A program made the translations under genes and the position numbers. The notes beneath the pieces were generated by a model. That model was not told the origin of the DNA. It made no database searches and saw only the letters and a list, made by a program, of their open reading frames with translations. 64,000 nucleotides of DNA from Nitrosomonas sp. sh817 (GTDB lineage: Bacteria > Pseudomonadota > Gammaproteobacteria > Burkholderiales > Nitrosomonadaceae), in contig NZ_CP133083.1 in the NCBI RefSeq assembly GCF_030908545.1, forward strand, positions 1,178,001 to 1,242,000. The letters are read 5' to 3'. Below are positions 6,342 through 14,906 of this stretch, one piece after another (the first letter of the stretch is position 1; each line of letters begins with the position of its first letter).

Positions 6342-8326
6342 ACAGCGGTTAAATCATTCAACAGCGATGCGCGAATATCCGCGGCGACGATGTCAACGGT
6401 TGCTTGATACGCCGGATGATCGACTCCCATGCTCAACATCGCGCCTTGCCGCAACGCTCGAATCATGTCAGCGGTCAATTCGAATCGCAGAAAATGAACG
6501 GACGAGGTTTTTTCACTGTTTTCCCGTTCCAGGTCTTCGTCGGCAATGGCACAAACCGGTGGATGATCCGCCACCTTGACCCAGACTTTGTCTTCGATGC
6601 CGATCATTGCCGCCAATTGCGTAGCGCGCTCGCCGGGATCCGCGTACTCGATCATCATCGTGGCTTTCCAATTCTGTCCGTCCGGAATCAGCGGCGTGTA
6701 GGTTTCCAATTCGTGTACGATTTCCTCTTCCTGAAAAATCCGCTCGACGCGCAGCATCTCCTGAATTTGATAGCGAATCGTCAGTTCATCTTCGAATACC
6801 AGCGTGACGTGATCGCCAAGATGGATTTTGCGTGTTTTTTTATGCGCCATGACTTTGGCGCGGAAATCGTTGCGTACTTTGGAATAAGCCTCGAGCGTCA
6901 TTAAGCTGTCGCGGGTAATGGCCGGCATTGTTCGATTCTCCGTAGTGGGTGAGTGAGCCGCCGCCGGATCGGCATCCGGTGCCGGCGTCAAACCGGAATC
7001 GGTGCCGTAAGCCATTCTCAGCAACGTCAGGGGATGCAGTTTCTGCGCTTTGCTTTCGCCGATTCCTTGTTCGATATGACGGGCGGCGATGGCGCAATCC
7101 GAGCTGATGTAATCCGGTTCGGCGGCCGCCATTTGTTTGAAGACCGGGCGGCCGATTTTCATCGAATCGGCATAATGTTCGCTTTTAACGCCCCAGGTGC
7201 CGTCATGGCCGGAACAGCGCTCCACGGCATTGACGGTGGTGTCCGGCACCAGTTCCAGGATGTCTTTGGTTTTTTTGCCGAAATTCTGCACGCGTTGATG
7301 GCATGGGATATGGTAGGAAATTTTACCGAGTGCTTGCTTGAAGTCGGTTTTGAGCAAATTGTCCTGATTCCGCAGCGCCAGATATTCAAACGGATCGAAC
7401 ATGGCGGCGGCGACGGCCTGGACTGTTTCGTCATGCGGGAATAACAACGGTAATTCCTGTTTGTACATCAGCGTGCAGGATGGCACCGCCGAGAGGATGG
7501 CGTAACCCTCCTGCGCCAGTTGGAATAAATACGGGATATTTTTATCCTTAAGTTTCTCAACGGTTTCCAGATCACCCAGTTCCAGCTTCGGCATGCCGCA
7601 GCAAGCTTCTTTCTCGACTAGACGAACCGGAATTTCATTGTGTTCCAGAATGTGCAACAAGTCGTGGCCGATGCCCGGTTCGTTGTAATTAACATAGCAG
7701 GTGGCGTAAATGGCGACTTTGCCGGGGGTGCGGGTACCGTTTTTGACCGGAAACGTATCGTTGGGCTTGGCGTTCGAGCGGAATTTTGTGGTCGCGTATT
7801 CGGGCAATTTCCGCTCGGCATGAATTCCCAGCGTGCTATCCAGCAATTTCCGCGCTACTGGCGCGTTAGTCAGCGTGTTGACGGTTTGCACGACCACCGG
7901 AATGGTGGCAATTTTACCCATTAAATCGGTATTAGAGAGCAGCTCATCGCGAAAGCGGGCGCCTTGGTTTTTATATTTGACCGCTTTGGCGCGCAACATT
8001 AAGTGCGGAAAATCAATGTTCCATTGGTGTGGCGGCACGTAAGGACATTTCGTCATGAAACACATATCGCATAAATAGCAGCGATCGATCACTTCCCAGA
8101 ATTGTTTTTTATCGACGCCATCCAGTTCGCCGGTAGTGCTTTCATCGATCAAATCGAATAAACGCGGAAAAGCCGTGCATAAATTGACACAGCGCCGGCA
8201 GCCGTGACAGACGTCGAACACGCGTTCCAGTTCTTGATTTAAACCGGTTTCATCATAAAAATCAGGATTCTTCCAATCGATGGGATGACGAGTAGGTGCT
8301 TCGAGACTACCTTCGCGAGTGGCCAT
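6338..8326 (-). CDS. GlpC/heterodisulfide-reductase-type Fe-S protein fused to DUF3501
   Basis: 662 residues. The first about 450 residues are an Fe-S oxidoreductase of the GlpC/HdrD type: two ferredoxin motifs, CHGCRRCVNLC and CYLCDMCFMTKC, each holding a [4Fe-4S] cluster, and two cysteine-rich CCG-type domains (ACCGMPKLELGD and the CHQRVQNF..CSGHDG part). A linker rich in Pro, Ala and Asp follows, then a complete DUF3501 domain beginning MPAITRDSLMTLEAYSKV. In many betaproteobacteria these are two adjacent genes; here they are one frame. An internal ATG at the DUF3501 start could still give the separate protein. It lies between rubrerythrin (95-bp gap) and the CNP1-like gene (4-bp overlap). 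The electron donor and acceptor are unknown. Confidence 0.85.
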   Translation of the reverse strand: MATREGSLEAPTRHPIDWKNPDFYDETGLNQELERVFDVCHGCRRCVNLCTAFPRLFDLIDESTTGELDGVDKKQFWEVIDRCYLCDMCFMTKCPYVPPHQWNIDFPHLMLRAKAVKYKNQGARFRDELLSNTDLMGKIATIPVVVQTVNTLTNAPVARKLLDSTLGIHAERKLPEYATTKFRSNAKPNDTFPVKNGTRTPGKVAIYATCYVNYNEPGIGHDLLHILEHNEIPVRLVEKEACCGMPKLELGDLETVEKLKDKNIPYLFQLAQEGYAILSAVPSCTLMYKQELPLLFPHDETVQAVAAAMFDPFEYLALRNQDNLLKTDFKQALGKISYHIPCHQRVQNFGKKTKDILELVPDTTVNAVERCSGHDGTWGVKSEHYADSMKIGRPVFKQMAAAEPDYISSDCAIAARHIEQGIGESKAQKLHPLTLLRMAYGTDSGLTPAPDADPAAAHSPTTENRTMPAITRDSLMTLEAYSKVRNDFRAKVMAHKKTRKIHLGDHVTLVFEDELTIRYQIQEMLRVERIFQEEEIVHELETYTPLIPDGQNWKATMMIEYADPGERATQLAAMIGIEDKVWVKVADHPPVCAIADEDLERENSEKTSSVHFLRFELTADMIRALRQGAMLSMGVDHPAYQATVDIVAADIRASLLNDLTAV

Positions 8327-8421
8327 AGATCAATGTGTTTTGTTGAGACGATGGGTGATTGTGATGGGGTTTATCCAGCGGTTGAATAAACCCCGGTATT
8401 TCAGGGTGCGATTGAACGCGA

Positions 8422-8841
8422 TTAATCGGCTAAGCCGTCCAATGCGCGCTGGAAGCGGTTGGCGTGCGAGCGTTCCGCTTTGGCAAGCGTCTCAAACCAA
8501 TCGGCGATTTCATCGAAACCTTCATCGCGCGCGGTTTTTGCCATGCCGGGATACATGTCGGTGTATTCGTGCGTTTCACCGGCGATCGCGGTTTTCAAAT
8601 TGTCGCGGGAGCCGCCAAAAGGCATGCCGGTTGCCGGATCGCCGCATTTTTCCAAATATTCCAGATGACCGTGGGCGTGACCGGTTTCGCCTTCCGCGGT
8701 AGAACGGAATACCGCTGCTACGTCATTTTGGCCTTCCACATCGGCTTTTGCAGCGAAATACAGATACCGGCGATTGGCTTGAGATTCTCCTGCAAACGCG
8801 GCTTTCAGATTTCCTTCGGTTTTTGATCCTTTAAGTTCCAT
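8422..8841 (-). CDS. Rubrerythrin (di-iron ferritin-like domain only)
   Basis: 139 residues with the di-iron four-helix bundle: [29 protein letters not shown] and AERSHANRF carry the Glu and His ligands of two ExxH-type pairs. There is no C-terminal rubredoxin Cys4 domain, so it needs an outside electron donor, for which the next gene (Fe-S protein) is a natural candidate. Rubrerythrins reduce H2O2 in the cytoplasm. It is the first gene of the operon. It has a good ribosome site (AAGGAGAG) upstream of the ATG at 8841 and a perfect FNR-type box about 42 bp above it, which suggests control by oxygen. Confidence 0.92.
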   Translation of the reverse strand: MELKGSKTEGNLKAAFAGESQANRRYLYFAAKADVEGQNDVAAVFRSTAEGETGHAHGHLEYLEKCGDPATGMPFGGSRDNLKTAIAGETHEYTDMYPGMAKTARDEGFDEIADWFETLAKAERSHANRFQRALDGLAD

Positions 8842-8876
8842 CGTGCTCTCCTTAATATATTGACGAGTTATTATCG

Positions 8877-8890
8877 TTGATTTAGATCAA
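8877..8890. promoter_or_regulatory. FNR/ANR-type box upstream of rubrerythrin
   Basis: TTGATTTAGATCAA is a perfect TTGAT-N4-ATCAA dyad, the consensus of the FNR/ANR/DNR branch of CRP-like regulators. Its centre lies about 42 bp above the start codon. On the coding strand AT-rich -10-like sequences (ATAATA, TATATT) follow it. The short distance leaves little room for a class II promoter, so it may overlap the promoter. Confidence 0.7.
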
Positions 8891-9042
8891 CGAGACTATC
8901 GAAGGGTTTAGGGATTGTCAACTATTAACGGCGGGGAGCGGGGTTCAGGAACGTGGAATGAATCTTTTCAGGTTGAACATTCATTCTGTCGCCGATGCAA
9001 CGGTAGGGTTGCATGATCATGGCATATCTCTAAGGAAGCGCT

Positions 9043-10302
9043 TACATGGACACCGCCCGTTTTGCAAGCACTGATGTATAGAAACACAAGGTTCGATTGC
9101 ACACTTACATTCGGCTTTTGATAAGAGCGTTTAGCTCAGAGCCCCTATGGTGTATTCGCCGGCGGGTCCCAATCTGAATAGCGAAGTCTGGTTGCTTCGA
9201 GAGCTTCCCCGGGTTTGGCCGCCGCGGTCCGACCTGTCTTCCCATCACATAAATGCAAGCAATCGTGAATGAATATCCTCCTGTTAACGATGCTTCTGTT
9301 TTTTATGAATCGCTCATATCATCATGCTTCAGCAGCGTATCTAGCACGATAGGTTTCATTTTTAGCCAGCAATGCCCAAGCTACCCGGGCATTGTGATTG
9401 GCCAGCGCCACTGTTGCGACATTGGGATGACACCGCGCCAGCAGTTGCGCAATCCAGGCATTGCCAGGCGGCTTACCGGCTTGTTGCCGCGCACGTAAAT
9501 GCCGGATTACAGCACGCGCACCGTGGATCATCAAAGTGCGCAGATAACGATCACCTCGTTTGCTGATTCCCAGCAGACGTTGCCGCCCGCCGCTCGATGC
9601 CTGGCGTGGCACCAGTCCTAGCTAAGCGGCAAATTGCCGTCCATTGGTAAATGCCCTTGCATCACCTATCGCTGCAGCAATCGCGGTAGCGCTTATGACG
9701 CCCACACCAGGAATCCCGGCCAAGCGTTGACTCGCTTCATTGCTGACGTGCCATTGCTGAATCCTGTGCTCCAGTAGCGCAATCCGCTCATCGAGTGCCG
9801 ATAATTGATCCCGCAACACAGCGGCCAAATCCCGGCACATCGGCGGCAACTCATCGCCGGTATCTTCCTGCGCGGACTTAACCGAAACAAAGCGCATTCC
9901 CGGGCGTTGCACTGCTTCACAAATGGCTTCCGCATCGAGCATATCCGATTTGTTCGACTTCAAATAGGGTTTGATGAATCTTGCCGCCATCGGCCGCACC
10001 GTATGCCCCAGCTCGCTCAGCTTGCGTGCCCAATAATGCATGCCGCCACAGGCTTCCAGCCCAATCCGGCAAGGTTCGATCTTTGCAAACCACGACAAGT
10101 ACCTCGCTTCGTCTCAATTGCTTGCGCTCCACCACCCGTCCTTGTGCATTAACAGCGTGTACCTGAAAAACATTCTTTGCTAAATCCAAACCAACTACGC
10201 TAATCTTATCCATGGATGCTGCCCTCCAATTTTGAGTTGATGATTGAAAGCCAACTGTGGCACATTGCGATGCCGTTGTCAGGAGGGCGGTGTCCATTCC
10301 AT
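9043..10302 (-). mobile_element. IS110-family, IS1111-type element, decayed copy 1 (1260 bp)
   Basis: Nearly identical to the 1259-bp copy at 47933-49191, with one extra base. It carries perfect 13-bp subterminal inverted repeats, ATGGACACCGCCC near the left end and GGGCGGTGTCCAT near the right end, the mark of the IS1111 group. The core dinucleotide CT flanks both sides (9041-9042, 10303-10304). It is inserted in the left terminal repeat of a MITE. The ~279-bp non-coding end 3' of the transposase (9043-9321) is where IS1111 elements encode their bridge RNA. Confidence 0.88.
9322..10213 (-). pseudogene. IS1111-type DEDD transposase, inactivated
   Basis: Compared with the intact copy at 48212-49102 this one has two lesions: an inserted A near 10097 shifts the frame after about 38 codons, and the Trp codon at 9622-9624 is TAG. 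Pieces of the DEDD RuvC-like domain (VVGLDLAKNVFQVHAV, RIGLEACGGMHYWARKL, SDMLDAEAICEA) and the C-terminal Transposase_20 domain with the catalytic Ser region (ASSGGRQRLLGISKRG) remain readable. The element could move only with enzyme supplied by the other copy. Confidence 0.9.
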
Positions 10303-10439
10303 CTGATTAATTGACTATACGAGCGAATCACTTCGTTGCACGGTACTCGCTTTCCCGCCTATCTTGTTGATATGTCTCGGTCGCTTTGTGCCGTGCGCCT
10401 CGTGCTTTATCTCGTTCGCCGGATTAATCAGCGTTTCCT

Positions 10440-10540
10440 TAATCGATAATCTCAATATCATGAGCGGCATGAATCGCTTCATGAACCCGGGTGATCAACG
10501 ATTCCAGCGAAGTGCCTTTTCTTTCGATGTAGCGATGCGG
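10440..10540 (-). pseudogene. C-terminal fragment of an unidentified gene
   Basis: About 33 codons are readable on the minus strand (PHRYIERKGTSLESLITRVH, then EAIHAAHDIEIID and a stop), cut at its 5' side by the IS200-like element at 10541 and ending at the MITE border. The composition is protein-like, but I cannot assign a family. The rest of the gene is not found on the other side of the IS200-like element, so a deletion probably accompanied the insertions. Confidence 0.45.
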
Positions 10541-10602
10541 TTTATTGTCCATCATAAGGTTAAAACCACCGGCTTCAGCCGGTCAGCTTTAGCTGCGAGA
10601 AT

Positions 10603-10625
10603 ATGCCACACAGGAGGTGTGGCAT
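10603..10625 (+). promoter_or_regulatory. RBS-sequestering hairpin at the tnpA start (copy 1)
   Basis: ATGCCACAC (10603-10611) pairs perfectly with GTGTGGCAT (10617-10625). The loop AGGAG is the ribosome-binding site, and the start codon ATG at 10624 lies at the base of the 3' arm. The hairpin should limit translation of the transposase, as known for IS200. The same structure is at 19395-19417. Confidence 0.75.
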
Positions 10626-11079
10626 GGATTATAGACATGGAAGTCATACGGTTTATCAGATTGAATATCATTTTGTATGGGTAACGAAGTATAGATATAA
10701 GATTCTGAAGGGAGAAGTAGCAGAACGAGTACGAGAGTTGGTTCGTCAGACGTGTGAAGCATTTGAAATGAGAATTGTACAGGGTGTAGTAAGTAAGGAT
10801 CATGTGCATATTCTGGTGAGTTGTCCGCCGGAGATGGCTCCGAGTGAGATCATGAGGCGGCTAAAAGGACGAACATCGAGCTATCTGTTTGAAGAATTTC
10901 CTCACTTGAAGAAGCGGTACTGGGGAAGGCATTTTTGGGCGCGAGGGTATTTTTGCGTGACAGTAGGTCAGATGACAGAAGAGATGATCAAACAATACTT
11001 GGAGCATCATTTTGAGCCAAATCCAAACGACAATTTTACGTTATTATGTAGCAACAACACAAAGCTGCTATTAGCTTGA
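10624..11079 (+). pseudogene. tnpA: IS200-type Y1 (HUH) transposase tnpA, 3' end replaced by transposon insertion
   Basis: With the start at the ATG behind AGGAGG (10624) it follows copy 2 almost residue for residue: the HUH pair lies in DHVHILVS and the catalytic Tyr in IKQYLEHHF. After PNDNF the frame runs into the transposon end and gains 11 foreign residues (TLLCSNNTKLLLA region) instead of KMEPE. The catalytic residues remain, so the product might still be active, but the right end of the element is now 4 kb away. It differs from copy 2 at a few residues (for example RHGS instead of RYGS). Confidence 0.85.
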
Positions 11080-11120
11080 GCTATTAATATAGCACCTGTA
11101 TTTTTACTTTCAGGTGCGGA

Positions 11121-11552
11121 ATGTCCGAATCAAATGTTGTTTCAAGTCTTGTCGCGAAACGCGCAGAAATGTCTGGCCTTATCCAACAATATCAGTCTGA
11201 AATAGATCGAATCCTAGGTGAAATAAGTCACTTGGATGCCACCATCAAGTTATTTGCGCCGGAATTGGATCTCCGCTCAATTCGCGCCAAGAAACGCAGA
11301 GTGCAAAACAAATATTTTAAGCCTGGGGAATGCCCTAGATTGGTTTTGGATATTCTCAGAAAAGCCGGATGCTCAATTACCAGCAGGAGAATAGCTGAAG
11401 CCATGCTGCAAGCAAAAGGTCTTGAGACTACCCCAGAAATGATCGATCAGATGCAGAGAAATGCCTTGGGTGTATTGAAGATTTTAGAAAAAAAGGAATT
11501 GGTTATTCAAGGATCTCAGGATGGAATAGCACGCACTTGGAAGGTAATTTAA
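11121..11552 (+). CDS. Small coiled-coil plus winged-helix-like protein (transposon cargo)
   Basis: 143 residues. Residues 1-45 are predicted coiled coil (SLVAKRAEMSGLIQQYQSEI and following heptads). A basic stretch (SIRAKKRRVQNKYFKPGE) leads to a C-terminal part that looks like a winged helix (CPRLVLDILRKAGCSITSRR, then KILEKKELVIQGSQDG). A DNA-binding role is plausible but not proven. The ATG at 11121 follows AGGTGCGGA. It lies just inside the left end of the transposon, the same way round as KilA-N. I do not recognise a named family. Confidence 0.65.
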   Translation: MSESNVVSSLVAKRAEMSGLIQQYQSEIDRILGEISHLDATIKLFAPELDLRSIRAKKRRVQNKYFKPGECPRLVLDILRKAGCSITSRRIAEAMLQAKGLETTPEMIDQMQRNALGVLKILEKKELVIQGSQDGIARTWKVI

Positions 11553-11690
11553 AATAAACTTCTTTTTATTGAATGGAATTTCTTTTATTGACGCGCTAAT
11601 CGAATCGCGGAATAGTAATAAAAACACGATTCTCAAGCCAACATACTTTTCTGGTGAAACTGATCTGGCATAGTTAAAATAAAAAAATAG

Positions 11691-11794
11691 TATAATCATG
11701 GCTCATGCGGCTAGGGTAGCTCCCGAAACATTACAAACCGCAAGCTGTAATCGCCGCAGATTAATTAGCTTGCATCTCTTGCGGAGATATCTGA
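11691..11794 (+). promoter_or_regulatory. Promoter and structured leader of the KilA-N gene
   Basis: A consensus TATAAT at 11691-11696 puts the transcript start near 11703. The leader then closes on itself: TGCGGC (11706-11711) pairs with GCCGCA (11753-11758), and inside it ATTACA (11730-11735) pairs with TGTAAT (11746-11751). The ribosome site GGAG is 8 bases before the ATG at 11795. The rest of the gap 11553-11690 is AT-rich and holds no gene. Confidence 0.5.
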
Positions 11795-12664
11795 ATGTCT
11801 ACTACAAAGATGTTGAAGATCCCATTCAATGGGAATGATTTTTTTGTCGACATTGCTGATGGAAATATGATCAGCTTGAATCTTGTTCACGAAATAGTAG
11901 GCTGTCCTGTTAATAAAAATCCTTCTCAATGGCTTCGGCTGCCCTCTACGATAAATGTTATAGAATCAATGAGTAATAATATGGGAAAATCCCATATTAT
12001 AAAATCCAAACGCGGCAAAGGTGGTGGGACAGTGGCGCATTGGCAACTGGCACTTTCTTACGCTCAATATTTATCACCAGAATTACACGCGGTTGTAAAT
12101 GACGTATTTAAAGAACGACTAGAAGAATCCATTAGCCCTGAACTTGGAATAACCCGTAGCCAAGAAAGAGCAAGAAAGGTATGGAAGTCACAAGGGAAAT
12201 CTGACAAATGGATAGCCGAGCGAGAGCAAGGAAAGCACATTCATGACGTTTATGTAAATACACTGGTTAAACATGACGTAAAACTTGGCAAAGAGATTGG
12301 GCAATGCACGAATCAGATTTATAAGGGATTATTTCAGAAAGATAAAATTAATATCGAAAAATCGTTAAGAGAAAAAAATCCTTATCTGCCAAAGAAAATC
12401 AATATTAGAGATTACGCAAAACTATCATCTCTTGCGGCTATTAGCCTCTCGGAGGCACTATCTAGTGAACGCATTGAATACACCAATGCCACTGGCGTAG
12501 TAGAGTGTTCTAAAGTATCACTTGAAAAGGCGACTTCTGTTCGTTTGGCTTTGAACGATTCAAGAAACAAAGACGAATTATCTGATAGAAAAGTAATCGC
12601 TGAACGTGATAGAGAGAAAATTAACCAAAATATACAAACTCTAAAAAACATCCTAAAAACATAA
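11795..12664 (+). CDS. KilA-N domain protein (transposon cargo)
   Basis: 289 residues. The N-terminal half has the KilA-N fold found in phage antirepressor and lysogeny-control proteins: GNMISLNLVHEIVG, a Trp-Leu recognition region NPSQWLRLPST, and the typical end VAHWQLALSYAQYLSPEL then VNDVFKERLEE. The C-terminal half is Lys/Glu-rich and helical with no known domain. Such proteins bind DNA or repressors; the role here may be control of the transposon or of resident prophages. It has its own promoter and a structured leader. KilA-N as IS1595 cargo is unusual in my knowledge. Confidence 0.85.
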   Translation: MSTTKMLKIPFNGNDFFVDIADGNMISLNLVHEIVGCPVNKNPSQWLRLPSTINVIESMSNNMGKSHIIKSKRGKGGGTVAHWQLALSYAQYLSPELHAVVNDVFKERLEESISPELGITRSQERARKVWKSQGKSDKWIAEREQGKHIHDVYVNTLVKHDVKLGKEIGQCTNQIYKGLFQKDKINIEKSLREKNPYLPKKINIRDYAKLSSLAAISLSEALSSERIEYTNATGVVECSKVSLEKATSVRLALNDSRNKDELSDRKVIAERDREKINQNIQTLKNILKT

Positions 12665-12701
12665 AATTTTCCAAAAGACCAATCAGTATAAAAAAGAAAA
12701 C

Positions 12702-13724
12702 CTAGAACCCCAATCTTTCTGACAATCTCTTGTTCCCCTGCCAGTATCCGCACCAATCATTATGTGTGCGAGTTCTGGCACATTTCTTTGTAATATCCAT
12801 GAAAATTTCACCGTTCGGCTGACGGCGCGTATCTTCACGATAAGCCGCTTCATTGGCGTAATTTGCCAGATATTGATTACCGAATTTATGTGTTTGACCA
12901 TACTGCATACGGCGAAAACGTGAGAAGTAAGACTCAGCCAGATTGTTTGTTATTCCTTTGTCGCTCCGATACTCTTTGGTATGGTTCACGCGCCGCGCAT
13001 CGAATCTAGCATGTAACATATCGTAAGCATGAGATTCATCGGCACAGATTATTGATCCTTTCTTCACGAATTGATTGGCTAGTTTACTTACGTCCGCTTG
13101 ATTTTCGGCTCTGATGACGAAAGTCAAAGTTTTGTTTGAACCTTTAATCAAATTTCCATCTATTTCTACTTTTTGCCGCATCACTAATACGCAACGCTTA
13201 TTGGGTTTTTGATTCTCAATGAGGCGGCGATCAATACGGTCTTTCTTCTTGTTTTTCTGGCGGATTGATCCATTCACATAAGCGCCATCCATATGTATTT
13301 CACCTGCAAGCTGAGAATCATCCCGGCATTTAATCAACGATTCACGTATTTTATGCGCCAAAACAAAGGCAGTTTTATATTGCACCCCTAGGTCACGGGA
13401 TAGTTGCAGCGCAGACAATCCTTTTACAGCGTTGGTATAGATAGCAATAGCGGCCAGATAAACGCGCAGCGGTAACTTGTGGAATGCAAATATTGTACCT
13501 GAAGTCACCGAGAACGTGTGGCCACAGTCCTTGCAGCGCCATTGCTGGCGTGTATTAATGAAGTAATGCTTTCCTACTGTTCCGCATACCGGACACGCCA
13601 CATTGTCGCCAGAACCCCAGCGCACTTCCTTAAATAATTGAAATGCTTGGTCATCAGTCAATTCCATTACTGTGCGCACCGATAAAGTGCGGGCTTTGGC
13701 TGATAGTAGAAAGTGTTGAGACAT
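12702..13724 (-). CDS. IS1595-family transposase
   Basis: 340 residues. An N-terminal zinc ribbon (CPVCGTVGKH...WRCKDCGHTF, about residues 44-68) is followed by the IS1595/ISXO2-type catalytic domain: MDGAYVNG holds the first Asp, CADESHAYD the second acidic site, and NNLAESYFSRFRR carries the family Asn/Glu segment. It is on the minus strand, convergent with the KilA-N gene (stops 37 bp apart) and divergent from the DUF6471 gene. The AT-rich region above 13724 holds several CATATAT-like repeats. It is intact, so the transposon may be active. Confidence 0.92.
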   Translation of the reverse strand: MSQHFLLSAKARTLSVRTVMELTDDQAFQLFKEVRWGSGDNVACPVCGTVGKHYFINTRQQWRCKDCGHTFSVTSGTIFAFHKLPLRVYLAAIAIYTNAVKGLSALQLSRDLGVQYKTAFVLAHKIRESLIKCRDDSQLAGEIHMDGAYVNGSIRQKNKKKDRIDRRLIENQKPNKRCVLVMRQKVEIDGNLIKGSNKTLTFVIRAENQADVSKLANQFVKKGSIICADESHAYDMLHARFDARRVNHTKEYRSDKGITNNLAESYFSRFRRMQYGQTHKFGNQYLANYANEAAYREDTRRQPNGEIFMDITKKCARTRTHNDWCGYWQGNKRLSERLGF

Positions 13725-13863
13725 AATTAATTACTCTGTATGTGTCATATATGACACCAATATATCATATACAGAATAATATGCAACACATATATTTCAA
13801 ATACGAAACATATGTTACTTCTGTGTTATTCTATAATCTTAAAATAAACACGAGGATTGAGAT

Positions 13864-14085
13864 ATGGAAACTCAAGATTGGAAAGCTAATGCAAAAAATA
13901 TACTGAAGTCCGAGTTGGCGCGCAAAGGCGTTGATTACGAGACCCTAGCCACAAAGCTTAAGGAGCTTGGTATCGAAGAGAACTACAACAGCATAAACAC
14001 CAAGATCAACCGAGGATCATTCACTTTTCAGTTTTTTTTGCAGTGCATGAAAGCTATTGGTGTGAATGAAATCAGGATTAATTAA
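13864..14085 (+). CDS. DUF6471-type small protein (transposon cargo)
   Basis: 73 residues beginning METQDWKANAKNILKSELAR, matching a short bacterial family (DUF6471) that looks like a compact helix-turn-helix: ARKGVDYETLATKLKELGI and YNSINTKINRGSFTFQF resemble the two helices and a following basic turn. A regulator of the divergent transposase gene is a reasonable guess. The ATG at 13864 is preceded by GAGGATTGAGAT, a good ribosome site. The next gene follows after 17 bp, so the three plus-strand genes may be one operon. Confidence 0.75.
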   Translation: METQDWKANAKNILKSELARKGVDYETLATKLKELGIEENYNSINTKINRGSFTFQFFLQCMKAIGVNEIRIN

Positions 14086-14102
14086 AAAGCATAGGTTAGT
14101 GA

Positions 14103-14465
14103 ATGGAAAAAATAAATTCTTCTGATGATGACATTAAAGGTTGGCTAAGTAGTCTGCCAACAAAAACATCCAGAGTGGCAGTGAAAATTGCATTGACAAG
14201 CGTAGTTGGCGTTCCAAGTCTTTTGGCCGTCCTAGCAAATATAACGTCATATCCAATATTTTCCAACAGCAAAGAGGTATTGTTAATAGGAGCATTATTG
14301 TTAATATTGTTAACATGTCTTGTGGCATTTTTAGTTGCCCTCATTTCCGTAGTTAAGCACTGCCGGGATCAGGATGAAAGAATAAAATCACTAGAAAAAG
14401 ATTTGGTGTTCGAGCGATCTATTTCAATGACGGATGAATGCACAAGAATAAATAGCTATCCATAA
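14103..14465 (+). CDS. Small two-span membrane protein (transposon cargo)
   Basis: 120 residues, not recognised. There are two hydrophobic segments, about residues 30-58 (ALTSVVGVPSLLAVLANITS) and 61-85 (LLIGALLLILLTCLVAFLVAL), followed by a charged, coiled-coil-like tail (DQDERIKSLEKDL). The arrangement resembles a hairpin in the inner membrane with a cytoplasmic tail. The gene lies 17 bp after the DUF6471 gene. Toxin-like or anchoring roles are possible, but nothing in the sequence decides between them. Confidence 0.6.
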   Translation: MEKINSSDDDIKGWLSSLPTKTSRVAVKIALTSVVGVPSLLAVLANITSYPIFSNSKEVLLIGALLLILLTCLVAFLVALISVVKHCRDQDERIKSLEKDLVFERSISMTDECTRINSYP

Positions 14466-14579
14466 TTAAAAACAACTAATGCTGGAAGCTTTATAGTAAT
14501 TGATTGGTAGCTATCGTTTTTGCTGCTTTTCCGCTTTGTTTGTACGCAATTTTTGTCGCACTTTATGCAGGTGTACTAT

Positions 14580-14906
14580 ATGAAATTTTTGCTACATACA
14601 AAAGAACAAACATTTTTAACAGAGCTAACGGAAGATTCTCCAGAAGGCGTGACTATAATTGACGGCGGGGAGAGAAGATTATATTTAGACGACATCAATG
14701 CTACTGTTGACATATCATTCAGTATCGAAGTAATAATAGATGTCGCAAAAATTGCACCTTATATTGTTATTGCTTGGGTGGCAAAAAAAGCGTCATCTCG
14801 CATTCGCAACTCTTACATCAACATTAAAATTGATGGTAAGGAGTTTTCCATTAATAACCCCAAAACCATAGAATTGGTAAAAGAAAAAATCAATAACAAA
14901 CAGTAA
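14580..14906 (+). CDS. Unknown small protein (transposon cargo)
   Basis: 108 residues from the ATG at 14580; an in-frame start at 14520 would add a hydrophobic stretch without a good ribosome site, so the later start is preferred. The N-terminal part is polar (MKFLLHTKEQTFLTEL, then an acidic TIIDGGERRLYLDDIN); a short hydrophobic segment (APYIVIAWVAKK) is followed by a lysine-rich end. No family is recognised. It is the last cargo gene before the right end of the transposon. 14907-15064 contains no gene. Confidence 0.5.
   Translation: MKFLLHTKEQTFLTELTEDSPEGVTIIDGGERRLYLDDINATVDISFSIEVIIDVAKIAPYIVIAWVAKKASSRIRNSYINIKIDGKEFSINNPKTIELVKEKINNKQ

Larger units (their letters stand above)
9031..10442. 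repeat. MITE copy B, split by the IS1111-type element
   Basis: Left piece TAAGGAAGCGCT (9031-9042) and right piece from CTGATTAATTGAC (10303) to TTTCCTTAA (10442). Removing the IS with one CT restores an element co-linear with copy A at 5644-5793. The right end provides the TTA that forms the stop of the adjoining minus-strand gene fragment. Confidence 0.75.

Noticed and set aside
10364-10684. 106-codon plus-strand frame through the MITE end and IS200 left end
   Set aside because: Spans two mobile-element borders; no protein-like content.
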